A stretch of 64,000 nucleotides of DNA from Paenarthrobacter sp. A20 (GTDB taxonomy: Bacteria; Actinomycetota; Actinomycetes; Actinomycetales; Micrococcaceae): positions 1,240,001-1,304,000 of the forward strand of contig NZ_JALJWH010000001.1 of the NCBI RefSeq assembly GCF_024168825.1, in the 5' to 3' direction. Made by a program: the position numbers and the translations under genes. Shown piece by piece: positions 40,958 through 50,134 of this stretch; within the stretch, counting starts at the first letter, position 1; the number at the start of each line of letters is the position of its first letter. A model generated the notes under the pieces. That model was not told the origin of the DNA, ran no database searches, and worked only from the letters and a program-made list of their open reading frames with translations.

Positions 40958-41977
40958 ATGGTTAGGACTCACAGGGTGACGATCCAGGACGTAGCCGTCC
41001 TCTCCGGATTGTCCATTTGCACGGTGTCGCGGGCACTCAGGAAGCTCCCCAATGTTTCTGAAAAGGCACAACGACAGGTGGCGGAGGCCGCCAGCAAACT
41101 TGGCTACAAAGCCTCGGCTGCCGCGTCACGGCTGGCAGGCGGCACCACGGGATCGGTGGCCATCGTTGCACCGACGGCCACGGCCTGGTTCTTCGCCCAA
41201 GCAGTGGAAGCAGCAGAAGAAGTCTTCGGCGACAGCGGCTATGACACAGTCCTGATCAGCCTGCGCAACAAACCCAGCGTGAGGAAGCAGGTCTTTGGGG
41301 AGTTGGAGAACCTCGCCCAGCGGGTGGACGGGCTTCTCCTGCTCAATATTGACCTCGCGGCCGCGGAGGTGGAAGCGTTGCAAGCGTCCGGGCTGGCAGT
41401 GGCCAGCGTGGGTATGGGAAATGTTCCGTGGGACAATGTAGGTATCGATGACGAACACGCGGCCTGGCAGGCCACCCAACACCTGCTGGGGCTGGGCCAT
41501 TGGGACTTGGCCGTTCTCTCGAGCAATGAGCACCCCGTTGTGACTGAGACCCCACGGTTCCGTGGTTTCAGGCGTGCGCTGGATGAACACCACCTCACCG
41601 TCCACCCGGACTTTGTGGTGGGTTCCGGGCCAAGCATCGACGACGGCCGGCGGGCAATGACAGAACTCGTCGCCCGCGGTGCAAGGCCCACGGCAGTGTT
41701 TGCCCACTGTGATGAGGCCGCGTTCGGTGTGTTGACTGCGCTGCGAGAACACGGCCTGTCCGTGCCCAAAAACGTGTCCGTGATCGGTATGGACGACCAC
41801 CCCATGAGCGGGTTCCTTGGCCTGAGCACTGTGGCGCAGCCCGTCGCAGACCAAGGCGCCTTCGCAGCAAACCTGCTGTGTGAACGCCTGCTGAATATCG
41901 AAACTCCCCATCAACCGACCAACCACCTGCTCGATACCAAGCTCATCGAACGCAAAACCACGCGCCACAAGCGCTGA
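40958..41977 (+). CDS. LacI-family transcriptional regulator
   Basis: 339 residues from ATG 40958 (MVRTHRVTIQDVAVLSGLS); the longer frame from 40892 begins before the probable transcript region. LacI HTH with hinge (VTIQDVAVLSGLSICTVSRALRKLPNVSEKAQRQVAEAASKLGYKASAAASRL, ~7-60), followed by a periplasmic-binding-like effector domain (~65-335; GLLLLNIDL, NVGIDDEHAAWQATQHLLGLGHWDLAVLS, NVSVIGMDDHPMSGFLGLSTVAQP). First gene of an operon with the phosphoglucomutase-like and GH65 genes, so an alpha-glucodisaccharide or derivative is the likely inducer. Confidence 0.93.
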   Translation: MVRTHRVTIQDVAVLSGLSICTVSRALRKLPNVSEKAQRQVAEAASKLGYKASAAASRLAGGTTGSVAIVAPTATAWFFAQAVEAAEEVFGDSGYDTVLISLRNKPSVRKQVFGELENLAQRVDGLLLLNIDLAAAEVEALQASGLAVASVGMGNVPWDNVGIDDEHAAWQATQHLLGLGHWDLAVLSSNEHPVVTETPRFRGFRRALDEHHLTVHPDFVVGSGPSIDDGRRAMTELVARGARPTAVFAHCDEAAFGVLTALREHGLSVPKNVSVIGMDDHPMSGFLGLSTVAQPVADQGAFAANLLCERLLNIETPHQPTNHLLDTKLIERKTTRHKR

Positions 41978-41991
41978 ACGGAATACTGCAC

Positions 41992-42717
41992 ATGACTGAT
42001 CTTCGTACTGCCTGGACGGGCGCCTCTGCGCTGCTGTTCGACCTCGACGGCGTGCTGACGCCCACTGCCGTGGTGCACGAGCATGCGTGGCAGGAGCTGT
42101 TCGATGGCTACCTGACTGGTGCGGGCCATCCGCAGGGTTACCAGGAGAGCGACTACTTCGATCACATCGACGGGAAGCCGCGCTTCGACGGAGTCCGGGA
42201 TTTCCTGGCCTCCCGTGGCATTACCTTGCCCGAAGGTCCGGTCCACGACGACCCCGACAACGAGACGGTGCAGGGCCTGGGCAACCGGAAGAACGCGATT
42301 TTCAATGAGATCGTAAATTCCCGCGGCGTCGAGCCGTACGAGGGCTCGGTCAAATTCATCAACGCGGCGGTGGAGTTGGGGCTCAAGGTGGCTGTGGTGT
42401 CCTCCTCCCGCAACGCGCCCGCAGTACTGAAGGCCGCGGGCCTGGACCACCACTTCGAGGTTGTCGTCGACGGTCAGGTGGCCGCCGCCGTCGGACTTCC
42501 CGGTAAGCCGGACCCGGCCACGTATGTCTATGGAGCAAGCCTGCTGGGCGTGCCCGTGGAGGAATGCATCGTGGTGGAGGACGCAGTGTCCGGCGTGCAG
42601 GCCGGCGCCGGTGCCAACTTCTTCGCCGTGATCGGTGTGGACCGCGGAGCAGGCCGACAGGCCTTGCTCGACGCCGGCGCCACGCTGGTGGTCGACGACC
42701 TCAACGATCTTCTCTGA
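41992..42717 (+). CDS. HAD-superfamily beta-phosphoglucomutase-like enzyme
   Basis: 241 residues. HAD motif I LLFDLDGVLTP with nucleophile Asp17 and acid/base Asp19, motif II VVSSSRN, and motif III/IV KPDPATYVYGA..ECIVVEDAVSGVQAG. Next to a GH65 phosphorylase, it most likely converts beta-glucose 1-phosphate to glucose 6-phosphate. It starts 14 bases after the LacI gene and ends 30 bases before the GH65 gene. The actinobacterial HAD proteins of this kind often fuse to GH65; here they are separate. Confidence 0.9.
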   Translation: MTDLRTAWTGASALLFDLDGVLTPTAVVHEHAWQELFDGYLTGAGHPQGYQESDYFDHIDGKPRFDGVRDFLASRGITLPEGPVHDDPDNETVQGLGNRKNAIFNEIVNSRGVEPYEGSVKFINAAVELGLKVAVVSSSRNAPAVLKAAGLDHHFEVVVDGQVAAAVGLPGKPDPATYVYGASLLGVPVEECIVVEDAVSGVQAGAGANFFAVIGVDRGAGRQALLDAGATLVVDDLNDLL

Positions 42718-42747
42718 CCCTACTTTTTCGAAGGACTTCAACAGCCC

Positions 42748-45102
42748 ATGGCACTCATCAGCTCCGATCGGCTGCGCTTCCCCTGCGAGCCCTGGAAGCT
42801 CGTGGAAAACATCCACGTCGCCGGTGACGAGGGAACGCTGGAAACGCTGTTCGCGCTCGGCAACGGCCACCTTGGTATCCGTGGCTCGCATTCAACGGCC
42901 GGGGACAGCGAACTTCCCGGTACGTTCGTCAACGGTTTCCATGAGATCTGGGACATCAAGCACGCCGAGAATGCTTACGGCTTCGCCCGGACGGGCCAGC
43001 GGATCGTCTACGTGCCGGACGCCAACAATTTCACGGTGTCCATTGACGGTGAGGCCCTGAGCCTGGCGGAGTCCACGGTGGTGGACTACCACCGCAGCGT
43101 GGACTTCTCCACAGGCGTCTACGAGGAAAGCATTACCTGGGCCTGCCGTTCAGGTGCCACGGTCACCACGGTGGAGCGCCGTGCGGTCGGGTTCGATTCG
43201 CGCGGATGCCTTGGCTTGGAACTGTCGCTGACAGCTGACCGGGACGTGTCCGCGGACATCACTTCCGGCGTCGTCAACCGCCAGGACCAGCCTGTGGAGG
43301 ACCACTCCGTCCATGATCCGCGCCGCTCCGGCCGGCACGCCGGCCGCGTCCTGTTGCCCTTGCACCTGCAGGGAGCCGACGGTTCCCTCCGCCTGGCGTG
43401 GGAGACCTCCGAATCGCGACAGCGTGTTGCCATGGCCGTGGATCACTGGATCTCTGCCGAAGGCCAGCCGTTCGAGACGTTGGTGGCTGAGGACGAATCG
43501 TCCGTGCGCTATGTCCTGGCAATCCACGACGGCGACACTTTCCGCGTCGAGAAGTCGGTCAGTTACGTCGTGGCCGGCTCCAGCGACGCCGAGGACCGCG
43601 GCGAGAGCCTGGCCGCCGATGCGGAAGCCAACCTCGTTTCCTTCGCCGAGGTCCTGGCGCAAAGCAAAGCGCACTACGAGCAGTACTGGACCACGGCCGA
43701 CATCTCCATCGGCGGCCAACCCGAGATGCAGCAGGCCGTTCGCTGGGGACTCTTCCAGCTGGCGCAGGCCACTGCACGTGCCGGGGTGGCCGGTATTCCG
43801 GCAAAGGGCGTCAGCGGGTCCGGCTATGAGGGCCACTACTTCTGGGACCAGGAGGTCTACCTCCTGCCGTACCTGACGTACACCAACCCCTGCGGTGCCC
43901 GGAAGGTGCTCGAATCCCGCCATGCCATGCTGCCGGATGCCCGGGTGCGGGCCAAGGAGCTCAGCGTTGATGGCGCACTGTTCCCGTGGCGCACCATCAA
44001 CGGGCTTGAGGCCAGTGCCTACTACGCTGCCGGGACTGCCCAGTTCCACATCGCCGCGGCCATCGCTTTCGCGGCCAACCGGTACCAGTGGGCCAGCGGC
44101 GACGACACCTTCAGCGGCGAACTGGGGGCCGACCTGCTGATTGAAACAGCACGCATGTGGGCCTCCCTGGGGTTCTTCGGCAAGGACGGCATGTTCCACA
44201 TCCACGGCGTCACCGGCCCGGATGAATACACGGCCGTGGTCAACGACAACCTGTACACAAACGTCATGGCGCGTTTCAACCTGCGTGCCGCTGCCGCCCT
44301 GGAGGATGAGGGAATCGCCGACACCGAGCGGATGGTGTGGCGCCAGGCCGCCGAGCGCATGTCACTGCCTTACGACCCCCACCTTGAAGTGTTCAGCCAG
44401 GACAACGACTTCATGACCCTGGAGCCATGGGACTGGAACACTCCCAAGTCCAAGTACCCGTTGCTGCTGAACTTCCACCCGTTGGTGATCTACCGGCACC
44501 AGGTCCTCAAGCAGGCCGATACCGTGTTGGCGATGTTCCTCCAGTGGCAGGACTTCACGGCGGAGGAAAAGCAGCGCGCCTTTGACTTCTACGATCCCAT
44601 CACCACCGGCGACTCCACCCTGTCTGCGTGCGTCCAAGGCATCATGGCGGCCGAGGTCGGGTATGGCGACGTTGCCTTGAAGCACTTCACCGACGCCCTG
44701 TTCATCGACCTCGACAATTCCCACGGCAACACGATCGACGGCGTCCACATCGCCTCCACCGGCGGAATCTGGAGCTCCTTGGTGTGCGGTTTCGCGGGCA
44801 TGCGGGACCAGGGCGAGGTGCTGCGCTTCGATCCGCGTCTGCCCGTGGAGTGGGAGGGTTTGTCCTTCCGGCTCAAGGTCCAGGGGCGCTTGCTGGCCGT
44901 GGATCTTTCGCAAGGTTCCATCGCGCTCACACTCGCAGGCGGACCGGACTACAGCGACGAGCCGCTGCGCCTGAACGTGCGGGACCACCACGTTACAGTC
45001 GGCGCGGACACCGTGACGGTGCCGCTGGAAACCGTACCGGTCCCGCCGCCGTCGATCTTCCCCAGCGTCTTCCCGACGGCGGGCCTCCCGATCATCCGTT
45101 AA
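42748..45102 (+). CDS. Glycoside hydrolase family 65 phosphorylase (maltose/kojibiose/trehalose-type)
   Basis: 784 residues. N-terminal beta-sandwich (LFALGNGHLGIRGSHS..PGTFVNGFHEIWDI), then an (alpha/alpha)6 barrel with the catalytic Glu493 in GVTGPDEYTAVVNDN, LYTNVMARFNL, and AEVGYGDVALKHF in the C-terminal part. GH65 inverting phosphorylases split an alpha-glucoside with phosphate to beta-glucose 1-phosphate plus sugar, which fits the adjacent beta-phosphoglucomutase. Which disaccharide is used cannot be read from the sequence. AAGGA lies 13 bases before the ATG. No sugar transporter is nearby. Confidence 0.93.
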   Translation: MALISSDRLRFPCEPWKLVENIHVAGDEGTLETLFALGNGHLGIRGSHSTAGDSELPGTFVNGFHEIWDIKHAENAYGFARTGQRIVYVPDANNFTVSIDGEALSLAESTVVDYHRSVDFSTGVYEESITWACRSGATVTTVERRAVGFDSRGCLGLELSLTADRDVSADITSGVVNRQDQPVEDHSVHDPRRSGRHAGRVLLPLHLQGADGSLRLAWETSESRQRVAMAVDHWISAEGQPFETLVAEDESSVRYVLAIHDGDTFRVEKSVSYVVAGSSDAEDRGESLAADAEANLVSFAEVLAQSKAHYEQYWTTADISIGGQPEMQQAVRWGLFQLAQATARAGVAGIPAKGVSGSGYEGHYFWDQEVYLLPYLTYTNPCGARKVLESRHAMLPDARVRAKELSVDGALFPWRTINGLEASAYYAAGTAQFHIAAAIAFAANRYQWASGDDTFSGELGADLLIETARMWASLGFFGKDGMFHIHGVTGPDEYTAVVNDNLYTNVMARFNLRAAAALEDEGIADTERMVWRQAAERMSLPYDPHLEVFSQDNDFMTLEPWDWNTPKSKYPLLLNFHPLVIYRHQVLKQADTVLAMFLQWQDFTAEEKQRAFDFYDPITTGDSTLSACVQGIMAAEVGYGDVALKHFTDALFIDLDNSHGNTIDGVHIASTGGIWSSLVCGFAGMRDQGEVLRFDPRLPVEWEGLSFRLKVQGRLLAVDLSQGSIALTLAGGPDYSDEPLRLNVRDHHVTVGADTVTVPLETVPVPPPSIFPSVFPTAGLPIIR

Positions 45103-45119
45103 GTCCCGCCTTCGCGGGG

Positions 45120-45141
45120 CTACTTGGCGGCTACTTGGCCG
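45120..45141. repeat. Tandem 11-bp duplication at a stop codon
   Basis: CTACTTGGCGG (45120-45130) is followed directly by CTACTTGGCCG (45131-45141). On the minus strand each begins or ends with AAGTAG; the second (45131-45133) is the PucR stop codon, and the first repeats it 11 bases downstream, out of frame. Confidence 0.85.
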
Positions 45142-46810
45142 CGAGGTCCATGGTGGTCAGGCGCAGCCACAACCACAGCCGTTTCTGCGGGTCCGCCAGG
45201 TCCAGGTTGAAGTCCTCGGCCAGGCGGGCCACGCGGTAGCGGACGGTGTTGTTGTGTACATGGAGTTGGGTGGCCATGGCGGAGATGTTGCCGTTGGACG
45301 CCAGATAGGCCCGGAGGGTTTCGAGGTAATCTGTTTGCTGCTCGGCGTCGCGGGCCTGGATCCTGGCGATCCCGTCCGAGCCGCCCAGCCCGTTGTCTTC
45401 AATGAACGCGCCGATTTTCAGCAGGTCCAGCGGTATTTGAAAGTCTTCAAAAAGTGCAATGCCCGGCGCTTTTATCCCGCGTGCCTTGTTCTCCCGTGAC
45501 TGGAGGTTCAGCAGGTGGTGCAGGGTTTGCATGGCCTCGGACCTGGATCGGGCAAGGCCCTCGATGCTTTCGGCGATGCCTCCCACGGTGGCGATGACCG
45601 GGAAGGAGCTGATGGTATGCGAGTACGCCTCAATTTCCTGGATGATCCGTCCGTGCAGTGCCCGCGGTGAGGTCCCGTTGCAGGGGAGCAGTGCGTAGAC
45701 CACAGACCCGATCAAGGCGCTGTGGCTGGTGCCGAACTGCACATTGCACACAGTGGTTACAAGGTGCAGCAGGCGATGGATGTCACGCACTGATTCAAGG
45801 CTTCCGGTCTCCGGCCGGACTATGGAAAAGGCTGCCACGGCCAGGCCGTTGGCTGTGTCCAGGCCCAGTTGGGCAGCAGCAAACGATGCGTGCGGAGTGT
45901 CATCCATGAGGGTCCGGATGAGGTCGGCATTGCGTCGCTCGCCAAAGTCCGAGGCCGAGCGCGCGTGGAGCATGTGCAACCCGGCCAAGGGCGCCATCCG
46001 GTCCAGTGCGTTCAACGCGGTGGCGCGTTTCTCCTCACCAGGGTCGATGATCCAGACGGAACCCAGCAGCTCACCGCCGGCCCGGACGGCCAGCGCAAGG
46101 CGGGCCATGCCGTCGTCGGGCGCCGGCACCAGCACCGCTCCCGGGGCTGCGTAGACGATCTTGAAGTCCTGGTCGAAAGCCGGTTGGGTGGTCTCCTGCA
46201 GGGTGAGCGTGGTGATGCGCCTGAGCTCATCGATGGGCTGGCCCGGCAAGGTGGAATAGCCAAGGATGCGGCCGAGCGGATCTACTATGCTGGCGGCGCC
46301 GTTGGTGATGGAGGCCGCGGCGTTGGCGAAGGCGTAGAGGTCACCGAGCCGTACCCCTGAGACTGAATCCGCTGCCGCACCCATCACCGATGCCCTGGCC
46401 AGTGCCACCAACCGCGTCCAGTCCGCGGTATCAGGGGCGACGAGCACGGACAGGCTGTAACCAACCGCAGCAGAACGCAGCTGCTCCATCTTTGCGCCAT
46501 GTGCCTTGACGATCACTGCAGCCGCGTTGCTGTTCGCCGCCCTGTGGAGGAGTTGATCGAAATCCGGGGACCCGAAGGTGCATCCGACCGCCAGGATGAT
46601 GCGGTCGCCCACACTGGACCAGTTATCCAGGGGGTCGTACATCAGTACGTCAGAAACGGGGTGCCCCAGGTTCTCCGGTGTGGGATTGGCGTGCACCAGG
46701 TCCGCCTGCATGAGTTGGATGCAGTCGGACAACCGCACCACGGATTGCTGCATCCCTGACTGGGAACGCTCGGCCTGTTGAGGATCGGGAAGCGGCGCTG
46801 CTTGGTCCAT
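45131..46810 (-). CDS. PucR-family transcriptional regulator
   Basis: 559 residues. N-terminal PucR-type domain (~20-160; LVHANPTPENLGHPVSDVLMYDPLDN), GAF-like middle (~170-300), and a C-terminal PucR HTH_30 (YLETLRAYLASNGNISAMATQLHVHNNTVRYRVARLAEDFNLDLADPQKRLWLWLRL). Relatives regulate purine, amino acid or catabolic genes. It is divergent from the hydroxy-acid oxidase/ABC/RidA operon, with an inverted repeat in the 128-bp gap, and most likely controls it. Confidence 0.9.
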   Translation of the reverse strand: MDQAAPLPDPQQAERSQSGMQQSVVRLSDCIQLMQADLVHANPTPENLGHPVSDVLMYDPLDNWSSVGDRIILAVGCTFGSPDFDQLLHRAANSNAAAVIVKAHGAKMEQLRSAAVGYSLSVLVAPDTADWTRLVALARASVMGAAADSVSGVRLGDLYAFANAAASITNGAASIVDPLGRILGYSTLPGQPIDELRRITTLTLQETTQPAFDQDFKIVYAAPGAVLVPAPDDGMARLALAVRAGGELLGSVWIIDPGEEKRATALNALDRMAPLAGLHMLHARSASDFGERRNADLIRTLMDDTPHASFAAAQLGLDTANGLAVAAFSIVRPETGSLESVRDIHRLLHLVTTVCNVQFGTSHSALIGSVVYALLPCNGTSPRALHGRIIQEIEAYSHTISSFPVIATVGGIAESIEGLARSRSEAMQTLHHLLNLQSRENKARGIKAPGIALFEDFQIPLDLLKIGAFIEDNGLGGSDGIARIQARDAEQQTDYLETLRAYLASNGNISAMATQLHVHNNTVRYRVARLAEDFNLDLADPQKRLWLWLRLTTMDLAAK

Positions 46811-46831
46811 GAATGGACGTTATCACAAGAG

Positions 46832-46856
46832 GGATTCCTATCTTATAGAGGAATTC
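46832..46856. promoter_or_regulatory. Inverted repeat between pucR-type gene and oxidase operon
   Basis: GGATTCCT (46832-46839) and AGGAATTC (46849-46856) pair at 7 of 8 positions around 9 AT-rich bases (ATCTTATAG). A candidate operator for the PucR-type regulator; assignment is by position only. Confidence 0.45.
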
Positions 46857-46938
46857 ACATATAGAGAGATGGAGATCTGCGTCACTATTGGGAAAGGAGC
46901 TGGGAGGGTAACCCCAGCAGGAACGCAGAGGACACACC

Positions 46939-48237
46939 ATGAAACTCAAGGACATCAAGGCGCTCGCCTCGGTGCAGGGACCGGCCCGATCCGTCTCGGA
47001 GCGCCTGTCGCGTAAGTGCTACAGCGTGGAGGACATGCGGAAGCTGGCGGCCAAGCGCCTGCCCAAGAGCATCTTCGAATACATCGAAGGTGGCGGCGAG
47101 GACGAGGTGTCGCTGCGCCGCAACCGCTCATCGTTCGACGATTGGTCCTTCCTCCCCAAATGGGGCTCCGTGGAGAACCTGGACCTCAGCTCAACCCTCC
47201 TGGGCGGACCCGTTTCGATGCCGGTGACCCTCTCACCCACAGGCGGTACCCGGCTGTTCCACCCGCAGGGCGAGTCCGCCGTCGCCCGTGCAGCGCTCGC
47301 CGAAGGTATTCCGTACGGCCTGGCCCACCTGAGCACCACCACCATGGAAGACGTCAGCGCGGCGGCACCGGGACTTCGCCGATGGTTCAACCTGGAACCC
47401 ACCTCGGACAAGGGCCTCCTGCAGGCCGTCCTGGACCGGGTATCCAACGCCGGCTACGAAGCTCTGCTGGTCAATGTCGATTGCCGGGCCATAGGACACC
47501 GCGAGCGCGATTACCGCAACGGATTTACCGCCCCGCCGTCCATCAAGCCGAAGACGGTTGTGGAGGGAATGTTGCACCCCGCGTGGGCGCTGGGATTCCT
47601 GGCCAATGACGCGATCGCCTTCCCCAACCTGGACGCCGAGGTGCCTGAGGGCCCACTGGCCAGCTCGCCGGACATGTGGCGCACGCTGCTTGCCGGTTCC
47701 TATGAGCCCACCGATTGGGACGATATCAGGGACCTGCGGGATCGCTGGAACGGTCCCATCGTGCTGAAGGGCGTTGTGAACGCGAACGACGCCGCGCTGG
47801 CAGCTGCCATGGGAATCGACGCCATCCAGGTCAGTAACCACGGCGGACGGCAGCTGGACCACATGGCTGCTCCACTGGATGTCCTCGCGGACATCGTTGA
47901 GAGGACCGCCGGCCGGATGGAAATCATTGTCGACGGCGGAATCCGCCGGGGTTCGGACGTGGTCAAGGCGTTGGCGCTGGGCGCGGATGCCTGCTCCATC
48001 GGCCGCCCCTACCTTTACGGGCTGGCTGCGGCCAGTGAAGCGGGCGTTGCCCACGTCCTAAAAATGTTCCGGGCCGAAATGACCCGCACCATGATGCTCC
48101 TCGGAGTATCCACCATCAAGGAACTGCGTACCGAAGGCCGGGACTTGATCCGGCACCGCAACGAAGCGTTCACCCGCACCCAACCCAACCTAATCCCTGG
48201 GGCCCCTTCGGGCCTCGAAGAAATGAGGACCCCCTGA
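46939..48237 (+). CDS. FMN-dependent alpha-hydroxy acid oxidase/dehydrogenase
   Basis: 432 residues, ATG 46939. FMN-dependent alpha-hydroxy-acid family: FEYIEGGGEDEVSLRRNRSSFDDW near the N-terminus (Tyr of YIEGG), MPVTLSPTGGTRLFHP, Lys in VLKGVVNANDA, catalytic His in SNHGGRQLD, and the phosphate-binding VDGGIRRGSDVVKALALGADACSIGRPYLYG. It oxidises the 2-hydroxy group of an acid to 2-oxo. The stretch VDCRAIGHRERDYRNGF replaces the usual VDTPVLG.RERD. The next gene starts on its stop. Substrate unknown; the neighbours suggest a compound imported by an amino-acid-type ABC transporter. Confidence 0.88.
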   Translation: MKLKDIKALASVQGPARSVSERLSRKCYSVEDMRKLAAKRLPKSIFEYIEGGGEDEVSLRRNRSSFDDWSFLPKWGSVENLDLSSTLLGGPVSMPVTLSPTGGTRLFHPQGESAVARAALAEGIPYGLAHLSTTTMEDVSAAAPGLRRWFNLEPTSDKGLLQAVLDRVSNAGYEALLVNVDCRAIGHRERDYRNGFTAPPSIKPKTVVEGMLHPAWALGFLANDAIAFPNLDAEVPEGPLASSPDMWRTLLAGSYEPTDWDDIRDLRDRWNGPIVLKGVVNANDAALAAAMGIDAIQVSNHGGRQLDHMAAPLDVLADIVERTAGRMEIIVDGGIRRGSDVVKALALGADACSIGRPYLYGLAAASEAGVAHVLKMFRAEMTRTMMLLGVSTIKELRTEGRDLIRHRNEAFTRTQPNLIPGAPSGLEEMRTP

Positions 48238-49166
48238 TGAAGAACTTGCCTGCCAAACTCGGCTTACCCACCGTCGTCGTCACGGCAGCGCTCATGCTGG
48301 CAGTGACGGCATGCAGCCCCACCGGCAACGCATCGGCGTCGAACCCGTCCGGCGACGCAGCCGCAGCGGGGACCGGCGTCCCCGCGCTGGAAGTCAACCA
48401 AGCCGCCGTCGACCTTCTTCCGGAGTCCATCAAGGCTTCCAAGGTCCTGCGCGTGGCCATCCCCACCAACGAACCGCCAACGCAGTTCTACCGCGAAGGC
48501 ACGCAGGAAATGACCGGAACCAATCCGGATGTGGCCCGTCTCATCGGCGAGGCATTGGGTGTCAAAGTGGACATCCAGGTGGCAAACTTCGACTCCATCA
48601 TTCCCGGCCTTGCAGCCGACCGCTACGACATGACGGTCTCCTCCATGACCCCCACTGAAAAGCGCATGGAAGTCCTGGACTTCGTTGACTACATGCAAAT
48701 CGGTAACGCGATCGCTGTTCCCAAGGGCAACCCGGCAGGCATCAAGGACGAGAACGCACTGTGTGGAAAGAAGGTAGGACTCCTCACGGGCTCGTACCAG
48801 CTGACCGTCAACGTTCCTTCATACGACGAAGCGTGCGTCGCGGCCGGCAAGGAAGCCATCCAGAAGAGCGAATTCCAGGACACCCGGCAGGCAATCTCCG
48901 CACTGACCAGCGGACGGCTGGATACGGTATTGGCTGACTCGCCCATCCTCAATTACGCAGCTACCCAGAACCCGCAGATCGAGGTTGCCCGTACGTACGA
49001 GTTCGCTCCCGTAGGGGTGGGGATGCCTAAGGAATCCGGCTTGGTGAAGTCCGTTTCCGCCGCCCTGGACGTCGTGATCAAGAGCGAGTCCTACATCAAG
49101 GTCCTCGGTAAGTACGGCCTGGAGACCAGCGCCATCACCGACGCCCGCGTCAACTTCGCCCAGTAG
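48237..49166 (+). CDS. ABC transporter substrate-binding lipoprotein (polar amino acid type)
   Basis: 309 residues, ATG 48237 overlapping the oxidase stop by one base. Lipoprotein signal with Cys26 in AVTAC. The SBP family 3 fold follows: KVLRVAIPTNEPPTQFYREGTQEMTGTNPDVARLIGEALGVKVDIQ.. and AADRYDMTVSSMTPTEKRMEVLDFVDY, GKKVGLLTGSYQ. Family members bind polar amino acids, opines or related acids. The ligand is unknown. Confidence 0.92.
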   Translation: MKNLPAKLGLPTVVVTAALMLAVTACSPTGNASASNPSGDAAAAGTGVPALEVNQAAVDLLPESIKASKVLRVAIPTNEPPTQFYREGTQEMTGTNPDVARLIGEALGVKVDIQVANFDSIIPGLAADRYDMTVSSMTPTEKRMEVLDFVDYMQIGNAIAVPKGNPAGIKDENALCGKKVGLLTGSYQLTVNVPSYDEACVAAGKEAIQKSEFQDTRQAISALTSGRLDTVLADSPILNYAATQNPQIEVARTYEFAPVGVGMPKESGLVKSVSAALDVVIKSESYIKVLGKYGLETSAITDARVNFAQ

Positions 49167-49210
49167 CGGAATACACAGTAATGAATTCCACCAGCAAAGA
49201 GGTGACGGCA

Positions 49211-50134
49211 ATGCACAATCAACCCCCAGTCCCTGACACCAAGGAGCCGGCGACAGCGGCTTCCGGAGATTCGATTCCCGTAGTGCCCCTGAAGCACCCG
49301 GTCCGCTTGGCCCTGGCCATCGTCCTCATCCTTGTTGCGCTGAGCGCCGCCTGGGATGTGGCGGTGAACGAGCGTTACCGCTGGGACGTCGTGGTGTCCT
49401 ACCTGTTCGCCCCGCAGATTCTTGCCGGCGCCGGACTGACAATCGTGCTGACAGTGGTGTCCATGACCGTCGGCATAGCCCTGGGTACGCTGCTGGCCAT
49501 CATGCGGCTTTCCGACAACCCGATCCTGAGCACCATCAGCCGTGCCTACATCTGGTTCTTCCGCGGTACGCCGCTGCTGGTCCAGCTGATCTTTTGGTAC
49601 AACATTGCAGCCCTTTACCCGGTGATCGCCTTCGGTCTTCCGTTCGGGGGACCGTCCATGGTCCTGGGCTCGGCCAACGTGCTGATCTCACCGCTGGGGG
49701 CTGCGCTCCTGGGATTGTCCCTGAACGAGGCCGCGTACATGGCCGAGATTATCCGCGGCGGCATCGGCTCCGTGGATAAGGGCCAGTACGATGCAGCCCG
49801 TGCCTTGGGAATGAGCGGTGGCAAGCTGATGAACCGGGTCATCCTGCCCCAGGCCATGCGGGTGGTCCTTCCGCCCACCGGCAACCAGGTCATCTCGATG
49901 CTGAAGGGCACGTCCCTGGTGAGTGTCCTGGCGATTTCGGACCTGCTCTACTCGGCCCAGATCATCTACGCGAACAACTACCAGACCATCCCGCTGCTCA
50001 TTGTGGCCAGCCTCTGGTACCTGCTCATGACCACTGTCCTGAGCTTCTTCCAAAACAAACTTGAACGCCGTTACGGACGTGGCTTCGACTCAGCACCCCG
50101 ACGGATCCGTAAGCCTAAGACAAGGACAGCATGA
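49211..50134 (+). CDS. ABC transporter permease (polar amino acid type)
   Basis: 307 residues from ATG 49211 ([10 protein letters not shown]), preceded by AGAGGTGACGG; ATG 49181 would add 10 residues without a ribosome site. After a ~40-residue polar N-terminus come about five helices. HisM-type family marks: [19 protein letters not shown], the EAA loop [48 protein letters not shown]. Single permease gene, so a homodimer is likely. It overlaps the ATPase gene by 4 nt. Confidence 0.93.
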   Translation: MHNQPPVPDTKEPATAASGDSIPVVPLKHPVRLALAIVLILVALSAAWDVAVNERYRWDVVVSYLFAPQILAGAGLTIVLTVVSMTVGIALGTLLAIMRLSDNPILSTISRAYIWFFRGTPLLVQLIFWYNIAALYPVIAFGLPFGGPSMVLGSANVLISPLGAALLGLSLNEAAYMAEIIRGGIGSVDKGQYDAARALGMSGGKLMNRVILPQAMRVVLPPTGNQVISMLKGTSLVSVLAISDLLYSAQIIYANNYQTIPLLIVASLWYLLMTTVLSFFQNKLERRYGRGFDSAPRRIRKPKTRTA

